Of a stretch of DNA of 64,000 nucleotides, positions 1 to 11,860 are shown one piece after another. Source of the DNA: Motacilla alba alba (taxonomy: Eukaryota; Chordata; Aves; Passeriformes; Motacillidae). Under the pieces are notes generated by a model, which was not told where the DNA came from, searched no databases, and was given only the letters and a program-made list of their open reading frames with translations. Position 1 is the first letter of the stretch. Each line of letters begins with the position of its first letter. The stretch lies in assembly GCF_015832195.1 (NCBI RefSeq), contig NC_052027.1:7436149-7500148 (forward strand), given 5' to 3'. The translations under genes were made by a program, and so were the position numbers.

Positions 1-1216
1 TTTGGTAGAACAAGGTCAAAATTTTATTTCAAATAAAAAGACCCCAAGGCTTCAGGGGATTTTTGTCAAATTGCTAGCACTCTGCCAGATCTCTAGAATT
101 TAATGTGGAGTTTTATAGAGAGGCTTAGTTGTGAAAATGAGGGTTGTGTTGCCTGCTGTGAGGACCACTTGCCCAGAGCCCTGCTGAGCACAGCTAACAG
201 AGGCTTCTCTCACAGGGGTGAGGTGCAGACGTGGGGTGCCCAGTTTGGCAAAGGGGTCATGAATCCCAAACACTGACGGTTCGTGCAAGTGGTTCCTGAA
301 CATACCAAAGACCCTGCAGAGAAGTTAAACTAGTGCACTGCAAACTGTCACCAGAGCTTAGATTTATTTTCTGGAAGATACTTTCCTAAGGGTCTGAATT
401 TGGGGTGAATCACCTTTCTACCAGCAACCTGAGGGCTGCCTGAAGCCCTCCCAGTGCTCTGCTGGGTGCTCTGTGGAGCTACACCAACAGACCTACTTTT
501 GATGTTGGCTTTTCATACCTAACTTAAAGAATTATGTGCCACAGAAAAGCTGCCTAATGACCGGACAGCGTTATTATCTGGCATGCAGCAGCATAGCAGG
601 ACGATAACTATTTATTTACTCTTTGTGGATAATGTTCTGTTATTTTCTAGTCTTTGGCAATAGCAAGAGAGCATCTGATATATACAATATTGGTGTGTAT
701 CCAATTGTTTGTGAACATCCCAAGTTTTGAAACATGGTTGTGAGAGAGGAATATAAGCTTAAGCTTGAAAGGCTAAAAAGCAGAAAGCCCCACACGTAAA
801 TGCTATTATACACTTAATGAGGCAGGGTTTAAAAAAAAAAAATCAGCCACACAAGTTGGTTTTATCAAAGAAAATGTATAAATAACAACCAGTGATTCAG
901 AGTGCCTCACAAAGGGAAAAGCAGGGACGGGAAGCTAGCACTTCACTTGTGGCATTCAGATAATTCTATTTACTACACTAATCTTTTGGGCTTAGCAATT
1001 GACAATCAATATATTATTATCAACAAGCGTTAATGCAAACAAAAAGCTTCTATTTCTTTTTTTAACTGTGCTCCCCTAAGTCCCTTAAATTTAATTAAAA
1101 CCAGACAGCTCTCCTTCTAGTACAAATTAGAGTTAAAATCATATTAAATATTTGTTCCACGGGAAAACAAAAGTGTCAGCTTGTGCTACCAGGTTTGGCT
1201 GTTTCTTTTTTCCTCC

Positions 1217-1249
<33 letters not shown>

Positions 1250-4200
1250 GAGGGGAAAAAAAAATACCAGCTACTCAAAGTTAAAATAAAGTCTCTCTCC
1301 CTCCCTCCCCGTCTCCCAAGACTACTGTCTATAACATGTTGTTCCTTATAGAAAGTGGGATATGGTGGCATTTGCTTGATTAACTTGCTCGACAAAAGTG
1401 ACAGCTGCTGTGGGTGCATGTAGCTAAGCTGCACAGCGCAGTTCCGCCTTTGTACATCTGTCAGCAAAAAAGGAGGAATAAAGAGTGAAAAGAGACAAAT
1501 TGGTCCCAAAAGGCAATCCATTCAACTCAGGAGGTTTGCTCTATTCAAGCACTCGCTGGGAATCTCAAGTGCTAGGTAGCTTATTCAATTTCATTCATTC
1601 TTTAGAATGAGCCCTCAAGTGTTTAATTTCTTATTCTGTTGAATAAAAGGGGAGCTTTTTTTTTTTTTATTGGAAGCATTAATTGTAAGACTAGCTGATC
1701 AATGCCTGCAATATTAACTCATTGCTTATTTTATGGTTAGCTGTGTGCTCTGAGAGCCGCAGCCGCTAAACTTATTTCTGTAACGTGGGCAGTGTCACAC
1801 CAATTTCTGTGCTTCTGGAAAACCTGGGCGCTCGCAGCAATGTTGTTCTCAGTGCCCTGAGCCCTGTGCCCTGCCCAGCTTGGGGGAATGGTCCAAATCC
1901 TTGGCAGGTGTAAATCGAAAGAGTCGCTGGGTCATTATTGGTGGCGCCCATGGCAGCGTCCAGGACACGACCGAGCCAGATGCTCTGTGCCTGGGGGCTC
2001 AGCCCTGAGCCCACTGCAGGTTTGGCCCTCTGTGCTGGAGGAGGTTTTATAACTCCAAATGCTGAGCTGCCTTTGGGTGGTTCTTTGGTCCCCAGCAAAG
2101 GGCAGGGCAGGGGAGCCCTTCAGCAGGGCTCTGAGGAGTAATACGCAGAGCACAGCATGGATTTTGTTGAGTAGTGGCAAGGAAAGCTGATGAGCAGATG
2201 GGATGGGGTTTGCTGCATGGACAGGTCTCTGCTTGCCATCCTGAAAGCGTATGCTTGCAGGGGAGAGATGTGCCTGTTCCTTCTTCATTGTGTGGCAGAA
2301 GGTCCATCTCAGTCTCCTCACTGACACTGGGGACCAGAATGGTGTTTGTGCTTGAGTGCCTGTGGCTTTTCATCCACCTCAGCTCTGCCACCTCCTCCTC
2401 CAGGGCCACTGCCACATATCCTAACTCAAGCTTTTCAGACATACTTGTGTCACCAAAGCCCTGTCCCTGCTTTATCCCCACTCTCCCAGCCTGGGGCACA
2501 GCACATTTTCTGCAGCAACACAAAACTCGGGTTCCCAGAACAGCCTGGAAAACAGCTGGCTCAGCTCTGCCAGCCTGGCCAGGACCTTGCTAGCAGTGCT
2601 TGGGAGCAGGGCAAGAGTCACTGCCCTCATCCACGCCCAGTGTCCCAGCAGAGCTGGCCGTTGGCAAAGGCATTGCATAAGCTGCTGTGTATGTTCATGC
2701 TCCAGCATGAGCATCTCTTTATTTCTGATAGACAGGAGTGGGAACTGCATTGGCTGTGAGGTCCTGTGCTTTGGGCTTGCCATCTTTACCCAATTTTTGG
2801 AACAGCAATGACTGCCTGTAACCAAGAGCAAAAGAAACGTCAAGGGAAGGTGGAGAGAAGCACTTTGGTGGCCACAGAAGTCTGAATGGACAAGAATGAT
2901 CCTTCCATGACTGCCATAGGGAGATCTGGGCTTTGGGTTGCAGGGCTGCAGGCAGTTCTGGTGTACAGACCTGGCTGTGCTGCTGGGCACACTGCGAGTG
3001 CAGGAAGGGACACGGTGCCTGGGGCTGGCAGGCTGCTCCTGAAGAGTTCCTCCTCCCATTCTCCACACAAGTCTTCCTCCAACGCTGGCAGCTATGTGCA
3101 CAGGGCTGGTCCCCAGACAGCGTGTCCCTGCGCTGCTGTGGCTGCATCCCTCCCTTCCCCGTGGAGATGGCACCTGCTCAGGGGAGGTGGCTGCCATGAA
3201 TCCTGGTGACAACGCCAAATACCCAATTTGATCTCAGGGCCACCCAGGACTGGGATGGACATGGCTCTGTCAGCTGTCCCCTACTGTCAGCAGTCTTAAA
3301 TCATCACAGCCCCACTCTGCCTTCCCCCAGCTGAGCTTCTGGCCCATTGGACAGGGATGCAAATGCCAGAAACAAAGAGTTTGTAATTTTTTTTTTCCTT
3401 ACTGATCAAATCACTTTGAGCTGTTGCCTGAGACCAGGTTCAGTTTTCCTTTGGGAAGTAAGACTCACAGTCAGCCTTTTCCTCTCTCTTCCCACCTCTG
3501 TGGTCCCCTCACTTCATGCTGGCCAGCTCAGGGATGCTGTGGTGGCGTCCGCCCAGCATCCAGTTCCTCATCTTTGAAACACCTTGAATTCAGGGGTTCA
3601 TTTCAAAGCTGCCTTTCAGCATTTCAAAACAAGCCCATGTCCTGGACAAAGAGAGGGAGCCAGCCAGCATTCGGAGCCTCTTTGTGCAGTGTGTGTCACA
3701 GTTTTAAATAGATTTGCCCTGCTTGGATTGGTTCTGGTTGGAAAGCGAGTACTGAAATGAGAGGTCATAGGGGAGAGTTACTATGGTAATTGAGTAGTAT
3801 CACCAGTAGTTTTGCTCTTATGAGCATTAAAGCACATAATAATAGACAAACAACAGTGGTTAAAGCAAGCAGGTAGGATTACTATGTTCTTTTGTCAGAA
3901 GTATATAATGTCTTGTAGTCAGTTTTAAAGACTTCTCAACCCCAAATCCACCCAGCAGTCACCTGCTGAGTAATTTTGTATGCCTAATCTCTAGCCCTTA
4001 ACTACAAGCTTTCTGCTAATTTGAGGCAAATGGGTATTTTTGACACTAAATAGGGCAGTAAAGAATCCCTGACCTAGAAAAACTCCGTTCCAAGGCACTG
4101 AGAGCAGAAAAATATTCTTTCAGCATCCTTGTGAGACCTTTGGAATGACATAAAATAGCTTTGACTAAACTGTGCTGCAGCCTTCGATTAATGGTTTGCA

Positions 4201-5879
4201 GAAACTTGCTGAACATCCCTACTACAACTTCCCCCATAAAACTTGTCACTTCAGATTGCCATCAGCCACCACAACAATAATCATTTCATGCCTATTGCTA
4301 ATTGCAAGCACAGCTGAGGCTCAGCAGGGTGCTCTTGCACAGTCCCAGGCCTTTATACCAGCCTCAATCTGTTGTATGGCACTTGTTCACACACAAAAAA
4401 ACTACCAGTAAAGGCAGAAAGAGGCAGAGTCACAGGTTCCTTGTAATCCCTCTGCTACCCTGCTGACAACCCAGCCCTATAAGCATTCCTGGTTTTGTCC
4501 CACTCTTTACAAAAGCTGAAGTGACCTTAAGCTACTAGTATGTAAGCTTTTGAATGAAGAATACAGCTCCTTCAGGTGCCTTAAGAAGCAGTGTTGCATC
4601 TGGCTTACGAGATTCTGTTTGCAGCACTCCTGGGGTGAGCTGTGGCTTCCTGTAACATGTAAAATATGAGTGTGAACTCAAGGTTCATGGCAAGGAACAG
4701 GAGGTCATGCTTCCATTCAGCTCACACCAAAGAGAACGGGGCTTTGCAGATGTTCCTGGGTGTGTGTAATGACACCACCTCCCAGAAAGCACAGGAGCTC
4801 AGCACAGGGCTGGGTTTTGATAAAATGTGCCACATTCAGTGTGCTACTTGCAGATTTATTCATACCAATTTCTACAATTTATGTATTCAGAGACAAACTT
4901 GCTATTTCAGGAACTTATTGATCATGTTTTTGCATTCAAAAAAAAAAAAAAAGGCAGAGGGCTGGGGAACAAGTAAGCTTATTGCTCAAGCTGGTTGGGG
5001 TGGGCAGCCCTAGAAATGCACCTTTTGTAATGCTCCAGCTCCTGTAATGCCCATCCGGGTGCATCCCAGCTGGCCCATGGCCCACCTCATCCACACAGCC
5101 TAGCACCCAGCAATGAGGGTTGCTGTGAAAGACAGGAGAACAACAAAACAAACCTGAAGGAGGTATTGAATTCCTGTCTGTACAATTACAGTACCTGCTT
5201 GCAGCGTCTGGGCTTTGCTAGTGGCTGCATTTCCTCTGCTGGGGCTGGCTCCTGGTGTGCAGCCATGGGGCTGTGGTTTGCCTCTGCCAGAGCCCTGTGT
5301 CCCTCCCTGCTGACATCCCGCTGGAGGAGCCGTACCCACCATGCATCCATGCAGATGCAGCTTCCACAGCCTGTCCTCACCCTGTGCCCCCAAGCTGAGT
5401 GTAAATTGTCCCCTAGGTGAGGGACAGGGATGCCAGCAGCACCAGTAATGTGTGTGTGTACTACACTGACTTACATGTGGGGTTTTGTCCACGGGCCTGG
5501 ACCATCAGGGAGGTCTGTTCGTTTTTTACAAGCAGGCTTGAGGAGTTTTTTGCAGAAAATATATTTATGGTGTTTACTTTGGTGTGCCCATGAAATGTGT
5601 CCGAAATGTGTTGCAAACCCCTTGTCAGGGCCCAAAGTTCGGTATTTGGGCTGTGGCCTGTGCACCTTGTCTTTTGGGACAAGCCACAAGGCTGGAGCTG
5701 GATCCCCAAGGGGACCCTGTGTCCCCAGCATGAAGCCCACTGCCCCTGAGGGCATGGCAGACCCCCCTGGGGAAAGCAAGGTGGCCAGTGTCCCCACAGG
5801 ACCACTCTGTGCTCTTTTGTCTGAGGTGAATACGTTTCTGTTTAGGAGCATTTGGCTTTTTTGTTGTTTTTTTAATAAT

Positions 5880-6240
5880 ATAGTCATATGCAAATGTTAT
5901 CTTCTTTGGTAGGTTAGTCATGAATCAGAGGGCTTATGCGTCTTATAGCACATCAACACTAGCGATAGCTAAAGGGAACATTTAATTTATGGGCTAACTT
6001 ATTTTTATGAATATGCAGGGCTGAAATTCAGCAGTTGGTGTGTGCTCTATGAAGTGACGTGACGGTTTTGTGTATCAAGATCAATGAATTAGACTTTGTC
6101 TTTTTCTCATAAAGCAGAAAGTCTGAGGAGTTAGTTGGCTTTGAGAAAGAGAGCTCCTTTCATGCAGCCGAGCTCTACGCCCGGCTGAGCCCTTGTCAGC
6201 CGGTGCTCGAGAGGAGAGGGGTGCAATTCACATTTGATTC
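5880..6240. promoter_or_regulatory. candidate conserved non-coding block in CADPS intron
   Basis: An AT-rich stretch holds an octamer ATGCAAAT (about 5888-5895) and TAAT-type homeodomain cores. It runs into a more GC-balanced, non-repetitive segment (about 6150-6260). It lacks the decayed low-complexity look of its flanks. Conservation is inferred from texture only; no alignment was possible. Confidence 0.3.
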
Positions 6241-8580
6241 CAAGGAGTTTGCATCTCCCCAGAACCCAGAGTGTTTGAAGTGCCCTCCAGAAACACAGAA
6301 AAACGTTTCATTTGGCTTACTCGGAAGGTCTCACGGCGGCAAAGTCACCTTGCCAATACTCTCCGGGCAGAGGTTATAATTTCTGTTTGGGATCACATAG
6401 CCCTGTGGGCGTGTGTGGCGTGGGACAGACAGAAATGGCAGGACCTGCCCCTGCCGGGGACTTCTCCTCTCATGTGGAGTTGACACAAACACCCAGCAGA
6501 TCGTTCTGTGGAAGACGGGAGGCGGCAGGGGAAGGGAAGGGGGCGTGTGTGTGTAACACATGGCTGTGCCCTTCCTCTGGGGGCTCCGATTTGAAGAGGT
6601 GGCAGAAGGGGAAGGAGGTGTTTGTCTGACCTGGGCATCCATGTGCCGGCACAGCCCAGGGTCACAGCTAATGCCACCCAAGAGCATGACTCAGTTAAGC
6701 ACTGATTGCAGAAAAGCAGCTTTATGAACATTAGCAGTTTCTCTGTTTTGCCCACGTGGGTCTGCAGCATTTCATGGGAACCCAGGCACATCCCCCAGTG
6801 ACAGCAGTTGCTCTGTGCCACCCAACCACCAGCTGGCTGTTGGCTGTCCTGGGTCCATGTACCTGGGATCCTCAGGGGATATCCAGGGACACTCTGACTT
6901 CCCAGACTAGTCTGAGGCATTGGAAGGTATGAAGCCCCACCAGACCTTCGTGTCTCCTGTGCTCATCAGGTCCACACCAGCTACCCAGGTCGCTTCACTC
7001 ACTGTTCAGCCCCAGTCTGGTGCCAGCACCTCAGGTGACAGCTGAGAGCTCCTGCTTGCCAGTCTCAATTAATCTCAACCAAGCTCTTGCCAGCTTTCTG
7101 TCCTGGAGAGGAAGGGTCAGCGGAATCTCTGCCACAAGTTACACAAGGTGTAAGCATTGAGCATGAGGTCCCCACATGCCATTTCTTCAGTGACTCTTTC
7201 ATCTCCTTATTTCCTCCATATTTTAAAGAGGTGGTGTAGAAATTAAAGCAGAGGAGCATAATTGGAGTTGAGGGGGAAAACTCTCCCCTGTGCAGCTCCC
7301 GGGTGCACTGCCACTCAGCTCAGAGATGTGTGTTGAGCACACATTTGTGTGGTGCAGGGCTGGCTTAGCTTAGACTCATTTGTTTGCTTTGGTGAGCCTC
7401 ATGCCACCTTGTGGGTGCCAGTGTCAAAGGATGGAGGGAAGCAAATCACTGGCAAGTTTTGCAGTTACAGAATGTTCGGTTGTCTTCCTTCTCCTGCTGA
7501 GCTGGCAGCAGGAAAGGGCATGTTCTGTGTCAGAGGCCCCTGGCCCAAGGGGACACTGAGGGAGGCAGCAAGACCTGACTTGGACTGGTGTGAAGTTTCA
7601 GGCTCATTGGGAGGCAGCTGCATCCTAGACTATGGATGGTGCTCCGTTAGGATCTTCATAAACTGGTCTGGTGGAGTTTCTTTAGTATTTTAACTGGTTC
7701 TAGATTAATTGCATCTGGTCTGGGGTTTGATCTCTGCGTGTAAAAGAGATCATGAGAGGGGTGCAACTGTGCATACAGAGGTGTGATGGGTTTTTGCCTG
7801 CTTTGTAACCGCCCCTTGTGCTGAGCACCTTGGGGAGGTTTTGTGGCTCCCCACCCACTCCCAGGCCCTGCTTTTCCTCCTCTCGAGGGCTCGCTGCTCA
7901 TCTGTGTGACATCAGACGTGCCACGGCAGCCCTGCATGAGCAGGACTCTGATCCACAGCCCCCCAGAGCCTTCCTGCACTGCAGGCTGCTGCCACACTGC
8001 TGTGAGCCTTTTTCACAGACAGCAGCACAATTTCAGCCCCTGGAGGGGCCCTGTGAGTTCAGCAGCTTGAAACAAGCTGATTTCTTTGCTGCTTTTCCAT
8101 CTTTCATAACTGTGAGGGTGAAACCAAAGCACTTCCCACACAGCCTGGGCAGGCACCCACCCGTAGGTGCTTACACCAGCATCCTTCCCCTCAGCCAAAC
8201 CTTGCCCTGCATGAGCCTCCCCTCTGCTCACCCTCAGGGTCCCAGACTCATCCTGTGGCTGTTTATGATTGAATTTGAAGATGGTAAGTAACCTGAGTGT
8301 GGGACTGACATCCTTAAAGGCAGGACTGTGTTCTCACTGTGGGGGAAACAGGCTAAAAAAATGGCTCGAGCCAAACGCACATCACTGCTGGCAAGTGCCA
8401 TCAATGGCAAAATCAGATTACAAAACCTTGTGGCACCACTGGTGGCCTTTACCCGCCTAATAAATTTATTTTGTTGTTATTTTTATTAAAATTTAAAAGC
8501 CCGTGCATGGAAATTCTGTGTAAGAGGAGATGCCAGACTCCCCTCTCATTCTGTGGCCCCCATGAGCAGGCTGGCAGGTG

Positions 8581-8626
8581 GGTGTGAGGCTCAGAGGTGG
8601 TGTGAGGCTCAGAGGTGGTGTGAGGG
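8581..8626. repeat. 18-bp tandem repeat, about 2.5 copies
   Basis: Unit GGTGTGAGGCTCAGAGGT occurs at 8581-8598 and 8599-8616 without mismatch, with a partial third copy from 8617. It lies about 80 bp upstream of the CADPS exon acceptor. Confidence 0.9.
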
Positions 8627-8706
8627 GATGCTGGGGGCACAAGTGTCAGTCGGGGCATCGCACACAGCCCCGTGTGGGTGCTGGAGAAGCCGTGTCTCTC
8701 TTGCAG

Positions 8707-8811
8707 CAATGGTACACCAGCTCCATGAGTGTCGTGTGCACTTGGCTGACAGACCGCATGGACCTGCAGCTCCACATCTACCAGCTGAAAACCCTCATTA
8801 GGATAGTCAAG
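8707..8811 (+). CDS. CADPS: CADPS penultimate coding exon
   Basis: This exon encodes 35 residues, from [16 protein letters not shown] through [17 protein letters not shown], which I recognise as the near-C-terminal part of CADPS (CAPS1). CADPS is a Ca2+-dependent secretion activator that primes dense-core vesicles for exocytosis, acting with syntaxin/SNARE complexes at the plasma membrane of neurons and endocrine cells. A pyrimidine-rich acceptor ending TTGCAG lies at 8701-8706 and a GTAAGC donor begins at 8812. The exon is 105 nt, phase 0 at both ends, and joins in frame to the exon at 10524. The paralogue CADPS2 is similar here. CADPS is preferred because the next exon carries its acidic tail and FEZF2 lies downstream, as in other vertebrates. 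Confidence 0.96.
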
Positions 8812-10523
8812 GTAAGCACCCAGGTGTTCCCAGCGCCCCTCGCTGTCGGGAGGAGCATGTGTGTGCTCCTGCATGTGTGTGGCACGTGCTCTGTCGCTGG
8901 CAGATAAATGAAGGATTGATTAAAATTCCTTTAAGGAATTAAGATAGCTATGCCTGTGGCAGGTAGCACTGGATAAACAGGAGCTTTAAATGCAGAGAGA
9001 TGTAAAACACAGGTGTGCAAATAAGAACAAAGTAACTTCTTGCATTAAAAACAAAAACCAAACTCCTTGGCTATTTGACCTTACCTTTACAGTAAGTACA
9101 CCAAAATTAGCCTTTTTGTGGACAAATTCACTGATCACACCAGTGAGCTCTGGTGTTAAAATGGGTTAAATCAACCCAAAAGTTTTTAATGCTGTTTTGC
9201 TCGAAACGTTTAAGCCCAGCTATGGCTCGTAATTATTGTCAGAATGCAAATGAGATTGTTCTCGTAGTTAATTGAAGTTGTTTCTTTTACAATGGGTGTA
9301 TATAATCAACTCTAAGAGATCACAAAGGTGAGATAACATACCCTGAAAGTAGCATTTTTTTCTTTAAGTGCACGTGTATGTGTATATCTGTGTGTGTGCG
9401 TGCCTTGGACTAATGATAATTATTTCAGTGTGAAATCACAGTGGTTTACATGAAATAATAAGATCACAGAAGGGGGTAAATATATTTTTGATCATTTTAG
9501 GTTCTATCTAATGCTTTTTGGTCTAGTATTTTATAATGTTTATGGTCTTGTGTGCAGTGAACACATTGAAGGCATGAATAAATTAAAACTGAAATGTATT
9601 AAATGTGCTTTTCATAACTGAAAACAACAGGCACAGACAGATTATTCCTACTTGTCAGCGAGCTGAGGAAAGCTTTTTTTCCTTGTGCTTTATTTATACC
9701 AATATTACATTCAGAAGCAGCTATAACAAACCCAAGGACTTTCTGAAATAGCAGAACAGTAAATAGTTTCTATGCAGAGCACAGAGCAGAATTAAATGAA
9801 CAACGAGACCAGAGTTTTATCTCACAGAGTTGAGAAGGTTTTAAGCATAAATTAAGAGATGTTAATTGTAATAACAAGGGAAATATAGGAACCATGGAAA
9901 TACAATTCCAGATTGAGGTGAACAAAGGGAGATTTAAGAAACAGGCTCCATTATTTATATGGAGCTTATATTTATACCTCAATAATTTCGTCCAGTATCC
10001 TGGACTTAGTTTACTTAATCCCTATACTGTAGGTAGGATTGTTTAATGTGGAGCATTCCAGGAATGTGTAATCATGTCTGTGGGTGCAGGGGATAAGCAT
10101 CCTGCTGCTTGAAGAGAAATACCTGACATTAGAGGCAGGATGAACACATCCAGGAGCGAGGGAAGTCAGAGCAGAGTCCTTACATTGCTTCGATGTCTTT
10201 TTAGACACCAGCCCACCCTATGCAAAGCTCCCCCGAGCTGCTTTGAAGCTGCCCAGCCCACAAAGGCAGGGCTGGAGTCACAGAGCTGTAATTTGTTGCC
10301 CAAGGCACCCTAGAGGGACGTCTGCCACACCAGAGTGGTGGCCAGCAGAGATGCTCCTGTGGCCTCTGCACTTCCTAGGTGATGCAAATTGTCCCCAGGG
10401 CTGGGATTTCCCTGGTATCCCAGCCTCTCCCATTAGTGGCCCCAAACCCCCAGCACAGGGGCACATGTTGACTCCTGCAGGGGAGCTGGTGTTGGCCCTG
10501 ACCTCTCCCTGTCTCTGCTGTAG
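8812..10523 (+). other. CADPS: CADPS last intron (1712 bp)
   Basis: The intron begins GTAAGC and ends CTGTAG. Its first part is AT-rich and unusually rich in homeodomain/POU-like cores, for example TAATTATT and ATGCAAAT near 9230-9260 and TAATTGAAG near 9270. This suggests a regulatory element inside the intron. No other exon is visible. Confidence 0.85.
9180..9310. promoter_or_regulatory. candidate conserved element in the last CADPS intron
   Basis: About 130 bp contain TAATTATT, an octamer-like ATGCAAATGAG, ATTGTC/ATTGTT SOX-like cores and TAATTGAAG close together. They lie in an intron about 13.5 kb upstream of the FEZF2 first exon. Regulatory function is inference. Confidence 0.35.
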
Positions 10524-10703
10524 AAAACGTACCGCGATTTCCGATTGCAAGGCGTGCTGGACTCCACCTTGAACAGCAAAACCTACGAGACCATCCGGAA
10601 CCGGCTGACGGTGGAGGAGGCCACGGCGTCGGTCAGCGAGGGCGGGGGGCTCCAGGGCATCACCATGAAGGACAGCGATGAGGAGGATGAGGAGGATGAC
10701 TAG
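10524..10703 (+). CDS. CADPS: CADPS terminal coding exon with stop
   Basis: Acceptor CTGTAG (10518-10523) is followed by 59 codons and TAG at 10701-10703. The peptide starts [16 protein letters not shown], continues through [20 protein letters not shown], and ends in the acidic tail SDEEDEEDD. This is the conserved C-terminus of CADPS. The acidic C-terminal region of CAPS proteins is linked to association with dense-core vesicles; that role comes from the family, not from this sequence. The frame joins without break to the exon at 8707-8811. No truncation or frameshift is seen. The exon is GC-rich at third positions compared with the following 3' UTR. Confidence 0.97.
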   Translation, partial: KTYRDFRLQGVLDSTLNSKTYETIRNRLTVEEATASVSEGGGLQGITMKDSDEEDEEDD

Positions 10704-11860
10704 GGGAGCTGGAGCACCGGCCGGGGGTCGCCTGGTATCCGTGCATGTACCTCGTCTGTAACTCAGTTAGCCACATTAGGAATTTTTATGTCAGCTCTAA
10801 ATGCCCATGAGAAGTTTACCAATACAAATGCCATGTTAGCTGTGTGGTAATAAGATTAGCACCTCTCTTTGATTCATCAGTTTCCTAATTTCATATCTAT
10901 ATGTTCATAAGCAATATGGAGCACCATTGTTTAATACTGTTAATGGAAAAACTACATAGAAAACATCCTAGGTGTGTCCCTGTTATTAAAGTTTAAACAA
11001 TGCTTCATTAATGTACTGTATATACATTGATGGTAAATTGTTGTGAAGATGAGTGACTCGAGTCCTTTCATTTCTTTCTCTTCTGTGGATGCCAACTGCT
11101 TAAAATTAATTAAAAAAAACAGCTTTGTTTTTAAAAGAAAAACCAGGCAATTACAAATGATTTTTTTGTTCTCTCTGTTCATTTAAAAACCAGAAAACAA
11201 ACAAACCCAGACAGCCGTTTGAATCATTCTGCATCCTTGTTAAAGTACCAGGCTCTTCCCTTCAATATGCAGTTAACTCCATAGAGACTACATCCCAGAG
11301 GATTAGTCATTCTAATTGCCACACCAGATTAATCCTATCATTATGGATATATCATGCCACATTACAAGTCCAAAGCAGTTGTTTTATGTTGACGTTTGCT
11401 CCTCTAAATGTTACATTTTTGTTTAAATTTCAAATAACCGTGTATGTACAAAGACAACTTTAATTACAATCTTATCTTAGACTCTACAAATGTGTTTATA
11501 ATAATATATTGAATATTTATTTCGGTAGATTGTAACCATAATTTACAACTCCTCTGTTTCACAATGGTTTTTATATATGTCATGTACATTGCATTTTGAC
11601 CAGTAACTGCATGTCCATCAGTCCCTTCTCCAGAGCTTTTACTTTCTGTGTAAAATAGTGATCCATCTTGCTTTTTTTGCCTTATACAAGCCGACAGTTG
11701 TAAAAGTGTGAGAACTGTGGCTTCTCAATAAATAACTATTCAGATGTCCTAATAATAAATTATGGAGTCTTTTTATGTCTGCCTTAGAAAAAAAAAACAA
11801 CAAACTAAGCTGAGATGTAAGAGCCCCAACCTCACAGAATAAAGGCATTTTCTTTTCTCA
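10704..11860 (+). other. CADPS: CADPS 3' UTR
   Basis: An AT-rich sequence follows the stop codon. It has candidate polyadenylation signals AATAAA at 11727-11732 and 11838-11843, with a later one at about 12187-12192. It is dense, non-repetitive and contains several TGTAAAT/TGTACA-type motifs, as in conserved neuronal 3' UTRs. The end is set at the second AATAAA plus about 17 nt; the true cleavage site is unknown. Confidence 0.7.
11838..11843 (+). terminator. CADPS: polyadenylation signal AATAAA, probable CADPS end
   Basis: Canonical hexamer about 1.14 kb after the CADPS stop. An upstream AATAAA at 11727 could serve as an alternative. Confidence 0.55.

Larger units (their letters stand above)
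1..8706 (+). other. CADPS: CADPS intronic sequence upstream of the penultimate coding exon
   Basis: No exon could be supported here on either strand. Open frames in this stretch lack recognisable protein similarity and good acceptor/donor pairs. I call it intron because the exon at 8707 starts with a standard acceptor and encodes an internal part of CADPS, so upstream CADPS exons must lie to the left, possibly outside the window. It contains a T26 run near 1217-1242, a short tandem repeat at 8581-8626 and a possibly conserved AT-rich block near 5880-6240. Small CADPS exons could have been missed by eye. Confidence 0.7.

Noticed and set aside
1217..1242. Homopolymer runs (also 17757-17779, 23052-23072, 45485-45505, 60266-60284) as retroposon poly(A) tails
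   Set aside because: No retroposon body or target-site duplication was recognised next to them, so they are treated as simple sequence.
8238..8283. Possible 46-bp micro-exon of CADPS with a CCCTCAG acceptor and GTAAGT donor
   Set aside because: The donor is good, but 46 nt is not a multiple of three, the peptide does not resemble CADPS, and inclusion would break the frame into the 8707 exon. A chance match is more likely.
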